From Cerasicoccus sp. TK19100 (GTDB lineage Bacteria > Verrucomicrobiota > Verrucomicrobiia > Opitutales > Cerasicoccaceae), in assembly GCF_027257155.1 (NCBI RefSeq), contig NZ_JAPWDU010000007.1, forward strand, positions 62,001-126,000: 64,000 nt of DNA, written 5' to 3'. The notes under the pieces were generated by a model, which did not search any database, was not told the origin of the DNA, and saw only the letters and a list, made by a program, of their open reading frames with translations. Position numbers and translations under genes: made by a program. Shown here piece after piece: positions 16,514-23,957 of the stretch (its first letter is position 1; each line of letters opens with the position of its first letter).

Positions 16514-16560
16514 CAACTTTTCGAACTTACAAACCTTCCAACCTACGAACTTAATTTAAA

Positions 16561-16866
16561 ATGCGCTTCGGCAAAGTCATCGGCAAAGTCACCCTGAGTG
16601 ACAGCGATCCCTCCTACAAGGCGGGGCGTTTTCTGCTGGTTAGCCCGATGGATAAGGCGCGCATTCGTGGTGAGGATTTGCCGCCGGTTTCCGGTCTGCC
16701 CGATGTCGTGGTTTACGACAATGTGGGCGGCGGCCTCGGCGATGTCATTGGCTTTGTCGAAGGCGGCGAAGCGTCCGCAACATTTGATCAACCCACACCG
16801 GTCGACGCGTTTAACTGCGCGCTGATTGATGAAATTTCCTACCAGGGCAAGACCCACTCGCTTTAA
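16561..16866 (+). CDS. BMC-P (EutN/CcmL) shell vertex protein, third copy
   Basis: A 101-residue EutN/CcmL protein with M-R-F-G-K-V-I-G-K-V-T-L-S, the strand F-L-L-V-S-P, a central Y-D-N-V-G-G-G-L-G-D and the end A-L-I-D-E-I. Its loops differ clearly from the other two, notably an extra loop with R-G-E-D-L-P-P. The aldolase gene starts 20 bases after its stop, so the two are translated together. Confidence 0.93.
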   Translation: MRFGKVIGKVTLSDSDPSYKAGRFLLVSPMDKARIRGEDLPPVSGLPDVVVYDNVGGGLGDVIGFVEGGEASATFDQPTPVDAFNCALIDEISYQGKTHSL

Positions 16867-16886
16867 TAAACTCCCTTAAAATCGTC

Positions 16887-17966
16887 ATGAAAAAAGTATT
16901 CACCGGAAAAGACGTCGAAGAGCTGCTGGCCAGCGGCAAGGGCCTCTGCGCCATCCCCGACAAGGCCGTGCTGACTCCCTCCGCCAAGGACGCAATCCGC
17001 GCCGCGAAGAGCAGCGGCAAGGCTGTTGCCAGCGGCACCGCGAGCAAGCCCGCGAAAAAGGGCCCCGAGCCAATCGTGCCGGACTACGAATTTAAGTGGA
17101 AGCCCGGAACCGATCCAGTCGGTTATGAGGCAATTCAAGCCTACTTCAACTCGCCCGAACTCACGATCATCAAGGAGCGCATGTGTGACATGGGTCGCCG
17201 CATCTGGGCCAAGAATTACTGCGATGGCAACGGCGGCAACATCACCGTCCGCGTCGGCGATAATCTGGTGCTTTGCACGCCGACTTTGATCTCCAAGGGC
17301 TTCGTGGAATTGGAAGACATTTGCATGGTTGACCTTGATGGCAACCAAGTCGCCGGCACGCGCAAGCGCACGTCGGAAGTCAACACGCACCTCGCCATCA
17401 TGAAGGCTACGCCGGACGCGAAGAGCTGCGTGCACGCACACCCGATCCACGCCACGGCGTTCGCCATCGCGGGCGTCGCGCCTCCCACCTGCCTCATCCC
17501 CGAGCCGGAAGTATTCCTCGGCGAAATCGCTTTGGCCAAATACGAAACCCCCGGCACGCCGGAGAACGCCAAGGCAGTTGGCGCATTGGCGCCGCAGCAC
17601 CAGTCCATTATCATGCAGAACCACGGTGTCATCACCTGGGGCAAGGACGTCGAAGACGCCTACTGGAAGATGGAAAACACCGAGGCTTACTGTAATACCA
17701 TTTACATCGCATCGCAGCTCGGCCACGGCCTGAACACCTACGGCGGCAACAAGCTGAAGGAGCTCATTGCCATCCGCCGCCAGCTCGGCATGCCGGACCG
17801 CCGTGAGAACATGAAGGAGTGCGAGCTTTGCGACAACTCCGAGTTCCGCCCCGGCGTCGTGTGCAGCATGCCGTCAGCTCCGGCTGCGGCCAAGCCCACC
17901 AGCGGCGATGCGGAAGACCTCGTGCAGAAGGTCACCGACATGATTTTACAACAACTGAAAGGCTAG
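16887..17966 (+). CDS. class II aldolase (fuculose/rhamnulose-phosphate type) with BMC targeting
   Basis: A 359-residue protein. Residues about 90-310 form the class II aldolase/adducin domain with zinc-binding H-A-H-P (in S-C-V-H-A-H-P-I-H) and a second His in Q-N-H-G-V-I. Members of this BMC type cleave L-fuculose- or L-rhamnulose-1-phosphate to dihydroxyacetone phosphate and lactaldehyde, the compartment substrate. The N-terminal part (to about residue 70) has G-K-D-V-E-E-L-L and L-T-P-S-A-K-D-A-I, a small extension known from BMC enzymes. The last 17 residues (E-D-L-V-Q-K-V-T-D-M-I-L-Q-Q) look like a C-terminal encapsulation peptide after a Pro/Ala-rich linker. A weak hairpin follows the stop codon. 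Confidence 0.9.
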   Translation: MKKVFTGKDVEELLASGKGLCAIPDKAVLTPSAKDAIRAAKSSGKAVASGTASKPAKKGPEPIVPDYEFKWKPGTDPVGYEAIQAYFNSPELTIIKERMCDMGRRIWAKNYCDGNGGNITVRVGDNLVLCTPTLISKGFVELEDICMVDLDGNQVAGTRKRTSEVNTHLAIMKATPDAKSCVHAHPIHATAFAIAGVAPPTCLIPEPEVFLGEIALAKYETPGTPENAKAVGALAPQHQSIIMQNHGVITWGKDVEDAYWKMENTEAYCNTIYIASQLGHGLNTYGGNKLKELIAIRRQLGMPDRRENMKECELCDNSEFRPGVVCSMPSAPAAAKPTSGDAEDLVQKVTDMILQQLKG

Positions 17967-17971
17967 ATCGG

Positions 17972-17997
17972 GGAAAAGGGCTTTTCCTTTTTCCCTA
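17972..17997 (+). terminator. weak hairpin after the aldolase gene
   Basis: GGAAAA and TTTTCC arms (17972-17987) surround a four-base loop and lead into CTTTTTCCC. It could act as a leaky terminator that lowers expression of the next gene, the last of the operon. Confidence 0.4.
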
Positions 17998-18012
17998 AAT
18001 CTCTTCCTTCAG

Positions 18013-18960
18013 ATGAAAGCTGCGGTCATCGGTGGAGCCGGACTTTTCGGCAGCGCCGTGATCGCTGAGCTGGCATCGCGCGGGCTGTTTCACGAGATCA
18101 CGTTGATCGACGGCCAGGCCGAACTGGGCGAGGCCGAGGTAGCGGATTTGCGCGCCGCTTATCTGGGCCGTGATATCCGGATAAACTTTGCATCGCAAAT
18201 CAACTCTGTATCGCAAAGTGATGTGGTGATTGTCTGCCGTGGCTTTGCAACGCAAAGTGGGGAGTCGCGCTTTGAGTTGGCCCGCCGGAACCTGGGCCCC
18301 TTTTGCTGGCTGCTCGCGGAGTTGAAGCGAGTTGGCCTGCGGCGGGACGCCGTGGTGATCATTGCCGCCGAGCCGACGGAGTTGATGACGGCGCTGGCGG
18401 CGTCTTATCTGGATCTGCCGCCCGGGCAAATCCTGGGCATGGGCACGGTGGTGGATGCCATGCGCTTGCGCGCGGGGTTGTGTCAGCATTTTAACTTGTC
18501 ATCCGGTGAGGTGCAGGTCGGTGCGTTGGGCGTCCGTGGCAAGCACCTGGTGCCAGTTTGGTCGTCGGCCAATATTGGCGGCCAGGCGATCAGCCAGCTG
18601 CGGCCCTGGGAAGGCTCATGGCAGCACGCAATTGAGCAAGCTGTGCGCGAGGCGGACCTTTCCCAACTGCGTGGTAAGGGCGGTGCGTGGCGTGCTCCGG
18701 CTGCGGCGGTGGCGGATGTCGCGAATGCCGTAGTCCGCGATACCGGCGCGGTGCTTCCGGTCTGCGTGAGCCAGGCGTTTCGTGTTAGCCGTTACGGGTT
18801 GCGCCGCACAAGTATTGCGCTGCCGCATCCGGTGGGTCGACAAGGGGCAGGGGAAGTTATCGAGCAAAAACTCTGGCCCAAGGAACTCGCCGCGCTCAAG
18901 CAGGGGGCACGTCAAGCGCAGCGGGATTTGCAGGCGCTGTTGAAAATAGAACTGGGTTAA
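18013..18960 (+). CDS. lactate/malate dehydrogenase-like protein of the BMC operon
   Basis: A 315-residue NAD-binding protein of the LDH/MDH family. It has G-G-A-G-L-F-G (NAD loop), T-L-I-D-G (the Asp that favours NAD), G-E-S-R-F-E-L-A-R-R-N (substrate-binding Arg) and V-V-D-A-M-R-L-R (catalytic Asp/Arg). The catalytic His region reads L-G-V-R-G-K-H instead of the family L-G-E-H-G-D-S, so the catalytic His is replaced by Arg. N-P-V-D is also changed to A-E-P-T-E. In BMCs of this type this gene is proposed to reduce lactaldehyde to propanediol and restore NAD, which fits a changed active site. Three copies of a 17-bp palindrome lie in its coding sequence (18185-18258). Confidence 0.82.
   Translation: MKAAVIGGAGLFGSAVIAELASRGLFHEITLIDGQAELGEAEVADLRAAYLGRDIRINFASQINSVSQSDVVIVCRGFATQSGESRFELARRNLGPFCWLLAELKRVGLRRDAVVIIAAEPTELMTALAASYLDLPPGQILGMGTVVDAMRLRAGLCQHFNLSSGEVQVGALGVRGKHLVPVWSSANIGGQAISQLRPWEGSWQHAIEQAVREADLSQLRGKGGAWRAPAAAVADVANAVVRDTGAVLPVCVSQAFRVSRYGLRRTSIALPHPVGRQGAGEVIEQKLWPKELAALKQGARQAQRDLQALLKIELG
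18185..18258 (+). repeat. three 17-bp palindromes inside the LDH-like gene
   Basis: ACTTTGCATCGCAAATC (18185-18201), ACTCTGTATCGCAAAGT (18203-18219) and GCTTTGCAACGCAAAGT (18242-18258) match the element in spacers elsewhere. They are in frame and read N-F-A-S-Q, N-S-V-S-Q-S and G-F-A-T-Q-S. By hand alignment they do not lengthen the protein compared with LDH. Confidence 0.65.
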
Positions 18961-19003
18961 GCAAAGCTTGCGCTGATGGGCTGACTCGCATGAGAAATGC
19001 GCG

Positions 19004-19792
19004 ATGAGTGATTACTATACTCGCTTTGGTGGCATTGGCCGGCTCTATGGCGCGGCCAACCTCGAAAAGCTGCGGACCCTGCACGCGTGCGTGGTGGGCG
19101 TGGGCGGCGTGGGGTCGTGGTCGGTGGAGGCCCTGGCGCGCACGGGCATCGGGAAGATTACCATGATCGACCTGGACGACGTCTGCCTGAGCAACGTCAA
19201 CCGCCAACTGCCCGCGATGGACGGCGAGGTCGGCCAGCTAAAGGTCGACGTGCTGGCTGAGCGCATTCGACGCATCAACCCTGAGTGCGAGATCAACGCG
19301 ATGGCGACTTTTTTCACCGATTCGTCGGCCGACCGCATCCTGCAAAGTGGGTTCGATGTGGTGGTCGACGCCATCGACGCCGTGGCCAACAAATGCCGGC
19401 TGATCGCCGAGTGCCGTCAGCGCGGCATCCCGCTGGTCACGGTTGGCGGGGCCGGCGGGCGCAAGAATCCGGCCGCGGTCAAAGTGGAAGATCTGTCGCG
19501 CACGATTGGCGACCCACTGCTGGCTAAGGTGCGCAAGCAACTGCGCCGCGATCATGATTTCCCCCGCGAGCGTCGTTGGAAGTTCAAGGTGCCCTGTGTG
19601 TATTCCGACGAGCCGCCGGTCTTCCCCTGGGGCAATGGGACGGTCTGTGCGACGAAGGAGGAGGGCGCGTCACTGCGGCTCAACTGCGATCAAGGCTTTG
19701 GTACGGCGAGTTTTGTAACCGGGGCCATGGGCTTTGCGGCGGCCTCGGTGGCGGTCGATTTGGCCCTTCAGTCGGGCAAGGAGCCGAGTTGA
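19004..19792 (+). CDS. tcdA: tRNA threonylcarbamoyladenosine dehydratase (TcdA/CsdL)
   Basis: A 262-residue E1-like (ThiF/MoeB) enzyme that dehydrates t6A37 to the cyclic form in tRNA with ATP. Marks are R-F-G-G-I-G-R-L-Y-G at the start, the ATP loop G-V-G-G-V-G-S-W (about residues 32-39), D-L-D-D-V-C-L-S-N-V-N-R-Q and D-A-I-D-A-V-x-x-K. A typical P-C-V-Y-S-D-E-P-P comes late, where MoeB-type enzymes differ. It is a single gene 44 bases after the BMC operon; this neighbour link has no obvious functional meaning. Confidence 0.9.
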   Translation: MSDYYTRFGGIGRLYGAANLEKLRTLHACVVGVGGVGSWSVEALARTGIGKITMIDLDDVCLSNVNRQLPAMDGEVGQLKVDVLAERIRRINPECEINAMATFFTDSSADRILQSGFDVVVDAIDAVANKCRLIAECRQRGIPLVTVGGAGGRKNPAAVKVEDLSRTIGDPLLAKVRKQLRRDHDFPRERRWKFKVPCVYSDEPPVFPWGNGTVCATKEEGASLRLNCDQGFGTASFVTGAMGFAAASVAVDLALQSGKEPS

Positions 19793-19923
19793 CGGGACGA
19801 ACTAGGGGCTAAAGGCTCTTTATTTAGCACTGTTTTTACCTAGTTTGTTAAGGCGGACTTAATGAATCTTGCCGAAGTGATGGCATTAGTCGTATTTTTG
19901 GGCGATTCTACCGCATAAGTCTC

Positions 19924-20511
19924 ATGCCAATCATCCAGCCACAGTCACCCGAAGCCCAGCGTGCGCTACTCAACAGCGGCTCGAAGGGCATGGTGTATGG
20001 TCAGCGTGGCGCGATTAGCCGGGCTGCGCCGCAGGTGCAGGAGGCCATGCGCCTTGAGCAGCGCGAAATGCGCAAGCGGATGGTTTTTCGAGGTATTTGC
20101 GCATCGGCCGCATTGCTCATCGTGGTGGTGATTGCGGGATACTTTCTCAACAAGACGGCGAAAGCCAGTTGGGATGTCGTGACCGGTGCCAAGACTCCGG
20201 CGGCGACTTCGAGCCAGCCCGCGTTGATTGCGGTGGAGAACATTGTGGCAGAAGACCCGCGTCGCAACGACATCGAGTTTGCTGGTAATCACCAGCAGTT
20301 TTTGGATCGCGCGCAGGTCAATGGCGTCCGTTTTGGCGGTAAGCATACCCGCGCGATCATCAATGGCAACTTGTACCATGTGGGTGACGTTGTCGCGCCG
20401 GATCTTGGTTTGGTTTTCGTCGGGCACGACCCCGACGGCGAATACCTGCTCTTCCGCGATTCAAGCAATCGCACGGTGTTCCTCCATGTGAAGAACAACG
20501 AGGCGAGCTAA
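19924..20511 (+). CDS. single-pass membrane protein of unknown function
   Basis: A 195-residue protein with a polar N-terminus (about 55 residues, many Gln and Arg), one membrane helix (about residues 57-77) and an outer domain. The last 70 residues have strands G-V-R-F-G-G-K, T-R-A-I-I-N-G-N-L-Y and G-D-V-V-A-P-D-L-G-L-V-F-V-G. They look like a small beta-barrel that could bind peptidoglycan or a partner. I recognise no family. It stands alone between tcdA and a 600-base gap. Confidence 0.55.
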   Translation: MPIIQPQSPEAQRALLNSGSKGMVYGQRGAISRAAPQVQEAMRLEQREMRKRMVFRGICASAALLIVVVIAGYFLNKTAKASWDVVTGAKTPAATSSQPALIAVENIVAEDPRRNDIEFAGNHQQFLDRAQVNGVRFGGKHTRAIINGNLYHVGDVVAPDLGLVFVGHDPDGEYLLFRDSSNRTVFLHVKNNEAS

Positions 20512-20724
20512 GCCAGGGGGCCAAGGTATTTCCTTAATGGTTGTGCGGCGGTTTCTATAGGTTTCGCTGTGTCGTAGCCCCAGTCACAGGCTTTTGGTCT
20601 GCTCAATCGGCTACGCCTTGAGCTGCTTTCATCTGCGCTCCAACCTGAGTAGGCATTTAAGTGAAACTGCTCTAGCCGGAGCGATGGCGTGGGGTTTGAA
20701 AAGCCCCCTGCGGAGAATTGAAAA

Positions 20725-20758
20725 AGCCACTACTGTTGTTGGTACGACAACAGTGGCT
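20725..20758 (+). repeat. hairpin 5' of the tandem repeats
   Basis: AGCCACT (20725-20731) and AGTGGCT (20752-20758) flank further pairing of TGTTGTTG with CGACAACA, interrupted by a three-base bulge. A second hairpin AACAACA/TGTTGTT follows at 20769-20786. Confidence 0.6.
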
Positions 20759-20798
20759 ATGTTGCCTCAACAACAGTGGTGTTGTTTCCATAACAAAG

Positions 20799-20905
20799 CA
20801 TAGGGCTTTTTGAAAACACAGCAGTAGGCTTTTTGAAAAAGAAGCATTAGGCTTTTTGAAAAAGAAGCATTAGGCTTTTCGAAAACACAGCATAGGTCTT
20901 TTGCC
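20799..20905 (+). repeat. 23-bp tandem repeat, four units plus a partial
   Basis: Units begin at 20799, 20822, 20845, 20868 and 20891 (partial), exactly 23 bases apart. Each has CA-x-x-AGG-CTTTTTGAAAA in the middle, and CTTTTTGAAAAAG forms a small dyad. The middle two units are the most alike; the outer ones end in CACAG instead of GAAG. Confidence 0.8.
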
Positions 20906-21118
20906 AAGCACACGGTAGGAAAACGCTATTTTGGCTCAGTTGCTTCGGTTGGCGTGCTTGGGGTGCGCGTGTAGATGACCTGGAGCTGCTTGGTGTGGCA
21001 TCTGATTCTATCCCCGCCTGATTCGGGCGAGTTCGATGACGAATGTGCCAGGGGTGTTGCCTCGCGAAGCACCGGTGTGCGCCCGTAGGCTACTGAAGGG
21101 GTGGCTAATCGGGGGCGC

Positions 21119-21499
21119 TTATTCGCCGGTGTATTCGCCGAAGCAGAGAAGGCGGTCGTCGCAGTCGCGGACCACAAACTCGCGGAAGTCCCAGGGCATC
21201 TGGTCGAGGGGGCGGTGGAAACGGACGCCCTTGGTCTCGTATTCGGCAAAAAGCGGGGTGACGTCCTCCACGATCAGGTAGGCGTCGAGGTATTCAGCGG
21301 TAAACTTCTCCGGCGGGACGGGGAGGGCCTGGTCCACGTGGCGGAGAAAAATGGATTGGTCGTCGCGGATCAGGCCGCCGTATGCGACTGGTTCGCCGTA
21401 GGCAAACTGCTGTGCAAAGCCCAGTTGGTCCTGATAGTAGGCGACGGTGCGCGCAAAGTCCGTTGTGAAAAACTGGGGAACGGTGCGCGCGATCTTCAT
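21119..21499 (-). CDS. VOC (glyoxalase/bleomycin-resistance) family protein
   Basis: A 126-residue protein of the vicinal oxygen chelate superfamily, with the paired beta-alpha-beta modules of glyoxalase-type proteins. Signs are F-F-T-T-D-F-A-R-T-V-A-Y-Y-Q-D-Q-L-G-F, S-I-F-L-R-H, then E-Y-L-D-A-Y-L-I-V and W-D-F-R-E-F-V-V-R-D-C-D. The family includes isomerases and resistance proteins; the ligand is unknown. The start at 21499 is used since it begins M-K-I-A-R-T-V-P-Q-F-F, the normal first strand. It lies 10 bases downstream of panD and shares its operon. Confidence 0.85.
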   Translation of the reverse strand: MKIARTVPQFFTTDFARTVAYYQDQLGFAQQFAYGEPVAYGGLIRDDQSIFLRHVDQALPVPPEKFTAEYLDAYLIVEDVTPLFAEYETKGVRFHRPLDQMPWDFREFVVRDCDDRLLCFGEYTGE

Positions 21500-21509
21500 C
21501 GTGTTGGCT

Positions 21510-21905
21510 CTAAACGACGCGGAATTCCGCCTCTTCGAGGCCGGGAGCACGCTCCTTGACGATGGTGCGGTTGCCATCGGCGAGGACGACCACGCGGGGC
21601 GTCCATTCCTTGGCTTCCTCGGCAGTCATTCGGGCGAAAGACATGATCACGAGCAGGTCGCCCGGCTTGCCGCGGTGGGCAGCGGCACCATTGAGGCAGA
21701 TCTGGCGTGAGCCGGCCGGGGCCTCGATGGCGTAGGTTTCCAGTCGTTCGCCATTGGTGATGTTGCCCACGAGGATTTTTTCGTAGGGGAGCAGGCCGAT
21801 GCGCTCCATCAACTCAGAGTCAATAGCGAGCGAGCCCTCGTAGTCCACCTCTGCTTCGGTGACTTCGGCCCGCAAAATCTTACACTTGAGAATATCGACT
21901 AACAT
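21510..21905 (-). CDS. panD: aspartate 1-decarboxylase
   Basis: PanD decarboxylates L-aspartate to beta-alanine for pantothenate and CoA. It is made as a proenzyme that cuts itself between Gly24 and Ser25, forming a pyruvoyl group. The site here is Y-E-G-S-L, and it falls at residues 24-25 only if translation starts at 21905, which is why that start was chosen over 21911. Other marks are [17 protein letters not shown] and [12 protein letters not shown] (residues around the pyruvoyl pocket). The length of 131 residues fits the family. It pairs with a VOC-family gene. Confidence 0.93.
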   Translation of the reverse strand: MLVDILKCKILRAEVTEAEVDYEGSLAIDSELMERIGLLPYEKILVGNITNGERLETYAIEAPAGSRQICLNGAAAHRGKPGDLLVIMSFARMTAEEAKEWTPRVVVLADGNRTIVKERAPGLEEAEFRVV

Positions 21906-21996
21906 GGTCATTCAACTGGCACAGCAAATTCTGTACGCAGAATCCCTTATAACAAATTAACTTTGGCCTGCCGTCAATGCGCAAGTGCGGTTTTGA

Positions 21997-23082
21997 TCAG
22001 CTGGCTTCCTGCGCCGCAGGCTTATTTTCGGCCTCGTGGCGTGCTTCCTTGCGGGCTTCGGAGAGCTGCTTGCGGCGGGCGAGTTCGCGCATATCCACGG
22101 CGAGGTCGTCCTTCTCGAAAATTTCCTGGCCAAGGATGTGCTCCATGACGTCTTCCATCGTGACCACGCCCGAGACGGAGCCAAATTCGTCCACCGCGAT
22201 CGCCAGTTGCTGGTGGTTCTTGAGGAACTGCTGCAGGGCATGGGCGGCGTTGGCGGTGTCGGGCACGTAAATGACCGGCTGGGTGAGGCGCTTCACGGTG
22301 ATGGCATCGCGGTCTTCGGCCTTGGCCTTGAGCAGGTCGCGGCGGCGGACAACGCCCGTGATGTTATCGATATTTTCCTCGTAAACCGGCAGGCGGGCAA
22401 AGGGGATATTGGGCAGGCGCGCAAAGACTTCGCCAATGGTTTCCGAGCAGTCCAGCGCGGATACGACCGTGCGTGGCGTCATGATCTCGCTGATCTTAAC
22501 GTCGTCCAGGCTCAGGGCGTTGGAGATGATCTGGCTCTCGTCGGCGGTCAGGGTGCCTTCCTTAGCGCTCCTTTCGGCCAGCAGGATGATCTCCTCTTCG
22601 CCGGATTCCTCGACGTTGCGCTTACCGGCGATGAACTGCACGAGTCTTTTGCACACGTAGGAAATGGGCATCATGGTCATCCGCACGTATTTAAGCGGGT
22701 AGATCATGTGCGGCAGCAGGCTGGGGCGGTAAAGGACGCCCAGATTCTTCGGGATGACCTCAGAAATGATCAGGATGCCGATCGTCATGGAAGCCGGCAC
22801 GACGTATTTGGCCATGTTGGGGTCTTCTGTGAAGACACGGACGGCGAGCACACCGGTAACGGTTGCGCCGAGGGTGTTGGCCACGGTGTTCAGGCTGAGG
22901 ATCGCGGAGGAGGTTTCCTCGATGTCCATCTTGAACTTTTCCAGCAGCTCGCCGCGCAGGGGCGACTTCTGCTTGAGTCCTTCGATTTCCGCGGTCGTGG
23001 TGCTGAGGATCATGGCCTCGAGCAACGAGCAGAATGCGGACACGGTCAACGTGAAGACTACTGCAATGACAAATGCGATCAT
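21997..23082 (-). CDS. CNNM/DUF21 membrane protein with paired CBS domains
   Basis: A 361-residue protein. The first half (residues 1-150) is the DUF21 domain with about four membrane segments and the conserved S-E-V-I-P-K-N. Two CBS domains follow (about 185-310) with S-E-I-M-T-P-R-T-V-V and F-A-R-L-P-V-Y. Homologues take part in magnesium or cobalt transport and cell-wall stress. The usual C-terminal CorC/HlyC domain is absent: after V-T-M-E-D-V-M-E-H-I-L-G the protein ends in a charged tail. A long frame on the opposite strand (22036-23226) has no family features and is a shadow. Confidence 0.88.
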   Translation of the reverse strand: MIAFVIAVVFTLTVSAFCSLLEAMILSTTTAEIEGLKQKSPLRGELLEKFKMDIEETSSAILSLNTVANTLGATVTGVLAVRVFTEDPNMAKYVVPASMTIGILIISEVIPKNLGVLYRPSLLPHMIYPLKYVRMTMMPISYVCKRLVQFIAGKRNVEESGEEEIILLAERSAKEGTLTADESQIISNALSLDDVKISEIMTPRTVVSALDCSETIGEVFARLPNIPFARLPVYEENIDNITGVVRRRDLLKAKAEDRDAITVKRLTQPVIYVPDTANAAHALQQFLKNHQQLAIAVDEFGSVSGVVTMEDVMEHILGQEIFEKDDLAVDMRELARRKQLSEARKEARHEAENKPAAQEAS

Positions 23083-23360
23083 CGCAGGCGGGCGGGCGCG
23101 TGGCCCGCGGTTCTAGGTAAAGGGTCTGTCTCTTCGTGTTCCATGGAAACTAATCCTGTATGCCATCGGTTATTATACCTAAATGCAAGCATAACCCGCG
23201 CCGGTTTGCGCGGCCAGTCGCATTGATTGCTATAACGATGAATTTTGGTGGCTTACGTGATATGGACTCCTGAGTATTTCTTGGTGCTAAAGTCATCTTT
23301 ATACCTTGACCGCTCTTTTAAAACGCCGTTTGATCTAGCTCCCAGACAACTCTTTACGTT

Positions 23361-23867
23361 ATGCAAACACCCAAAATTCTCGTTGCTGCATCAGCCCTTC
23401 TAGCCTCTTTTGCATTCACTGGTTGTGAACTATTTGAAGAAGGCTTTGAGCAGCCCGTTACCGTTTATTCATTTCCCACTGGCGCGGAAGTTTCCGTCGA
23501 TGGAGACAGCGTTGGCAAGACCCCGGTCACCGTTGAGCTCGGCCGACTCAAGGCGCACCAGTTTGTGCTGACGAAGTCCGGCTACAAGCCGCAGAAGGAA
23601 ACCGTCATGCCGACCCGCAACGAAGAGGGCAAGGGCCTTGTCCGCTTCGGCCTCATGGAAGACACTGGCCTCTACTTCGATCTGGAGCCGCAGCCTGTGC
23701 GCGCGAACCTCGTGACCGACGTGCTCCCCAACAGCAAGGGAATCGACGCCTATGCGGAGATGTCCACGCTGATCACCGAAGTCGACCAGCGCCGCGAATC
23801 CGGCCAGATCGGCCCGGTCGAGCACAAATACATCGTCGACCAGATCATCACCTTCTACGGCCAGTAA
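23361..23867 (+). CDS. PEGA-domain lipoprotein
   Basis: A 168-residue lipoprotein with a signal peptide and lipobox F-T-G-C (Cys22). The middle has the PEGA repeat pattern V-Y-S-F-P-T-G-A-E-V-S-V-D-G with G-K-T-P-V-T and H-Q-F-V-L-T-K-S-G-Y. PEGA domains occur in surface-exposed proteins, often where proteins bind each other or a matrix. It probably sits in the inner leaflet of the outer membrane. The C-terminus is helical and charged. It ends before an intrinsic terminator. Confidence 0.85.
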   Translation: MQTPKILVAASALLASFAFTGCELFEEGFEQPVTVYSFPTGAEVSVDGDSVGKTPVTVELGRLKAHQFVLTKSGYKPQKETVMPTRNEEGKGLVRFGLMEDTGLYFDLEPQPVRANLVTDVLPNSKGIDAYAEMSTLITEVDQRRESGQIGPVEHKYIVDQIITFYGQ

Positions 23868-23893
23868 GCCCGAAGAGAACGTCTTTTTTCGTG

Positions 23894-23919
23894 AAAACCC
23901 GGCCTCGTGTCGGGTTTTT
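23894..23919 (+). terminator. intrinsic terminator after the PEGA lipoprotein gene
   Basis: Arms AAAACCCG (23894-23901) and CGGGTTTTT (23911-23919) around a nine-base loop end in a T tract, 27 bases after the stop codon. Confidence 0.85.
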
Positions 23920-23957
23920 GCTTGGCTTGTGAGAGGATTGTCAGACAATCCGCGCCT

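Larger units (their letters stand above)
20512..21118. other. 607-bp gap with no credible gene, with repeats and hairpins
   Basis: No reading frame here has family features. A stretch of hairpins and 23-bp tandem repeats fills 20725-20905. The rest, 20512-20724 and 20906-21118, has no clear structure that I can see. The gap lies between a plus-strand and a minus-strand gene that converge, so promoter function for either is unlikely. Confidence 0.6.

Noticed and set aside
20594-20803. A 69-residue frame in the repeat-rich gap
   Set aside because: It reads into the hairpin and tandem-repeat area, has no family features and no convincing ribosome-binding site.
20799-20905. CRISPR array
   Set aside because: The 23-bp units abut directly with no unique spacers, and no cas genes are nearby.
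22036-23226. A 396-residue plus-strand frame opposite the DUF21/CBS gene
   Set aside because: It is an antisense shadow of a well-supported gene, with low-complexity Gly/His/Val composition and no family motif.
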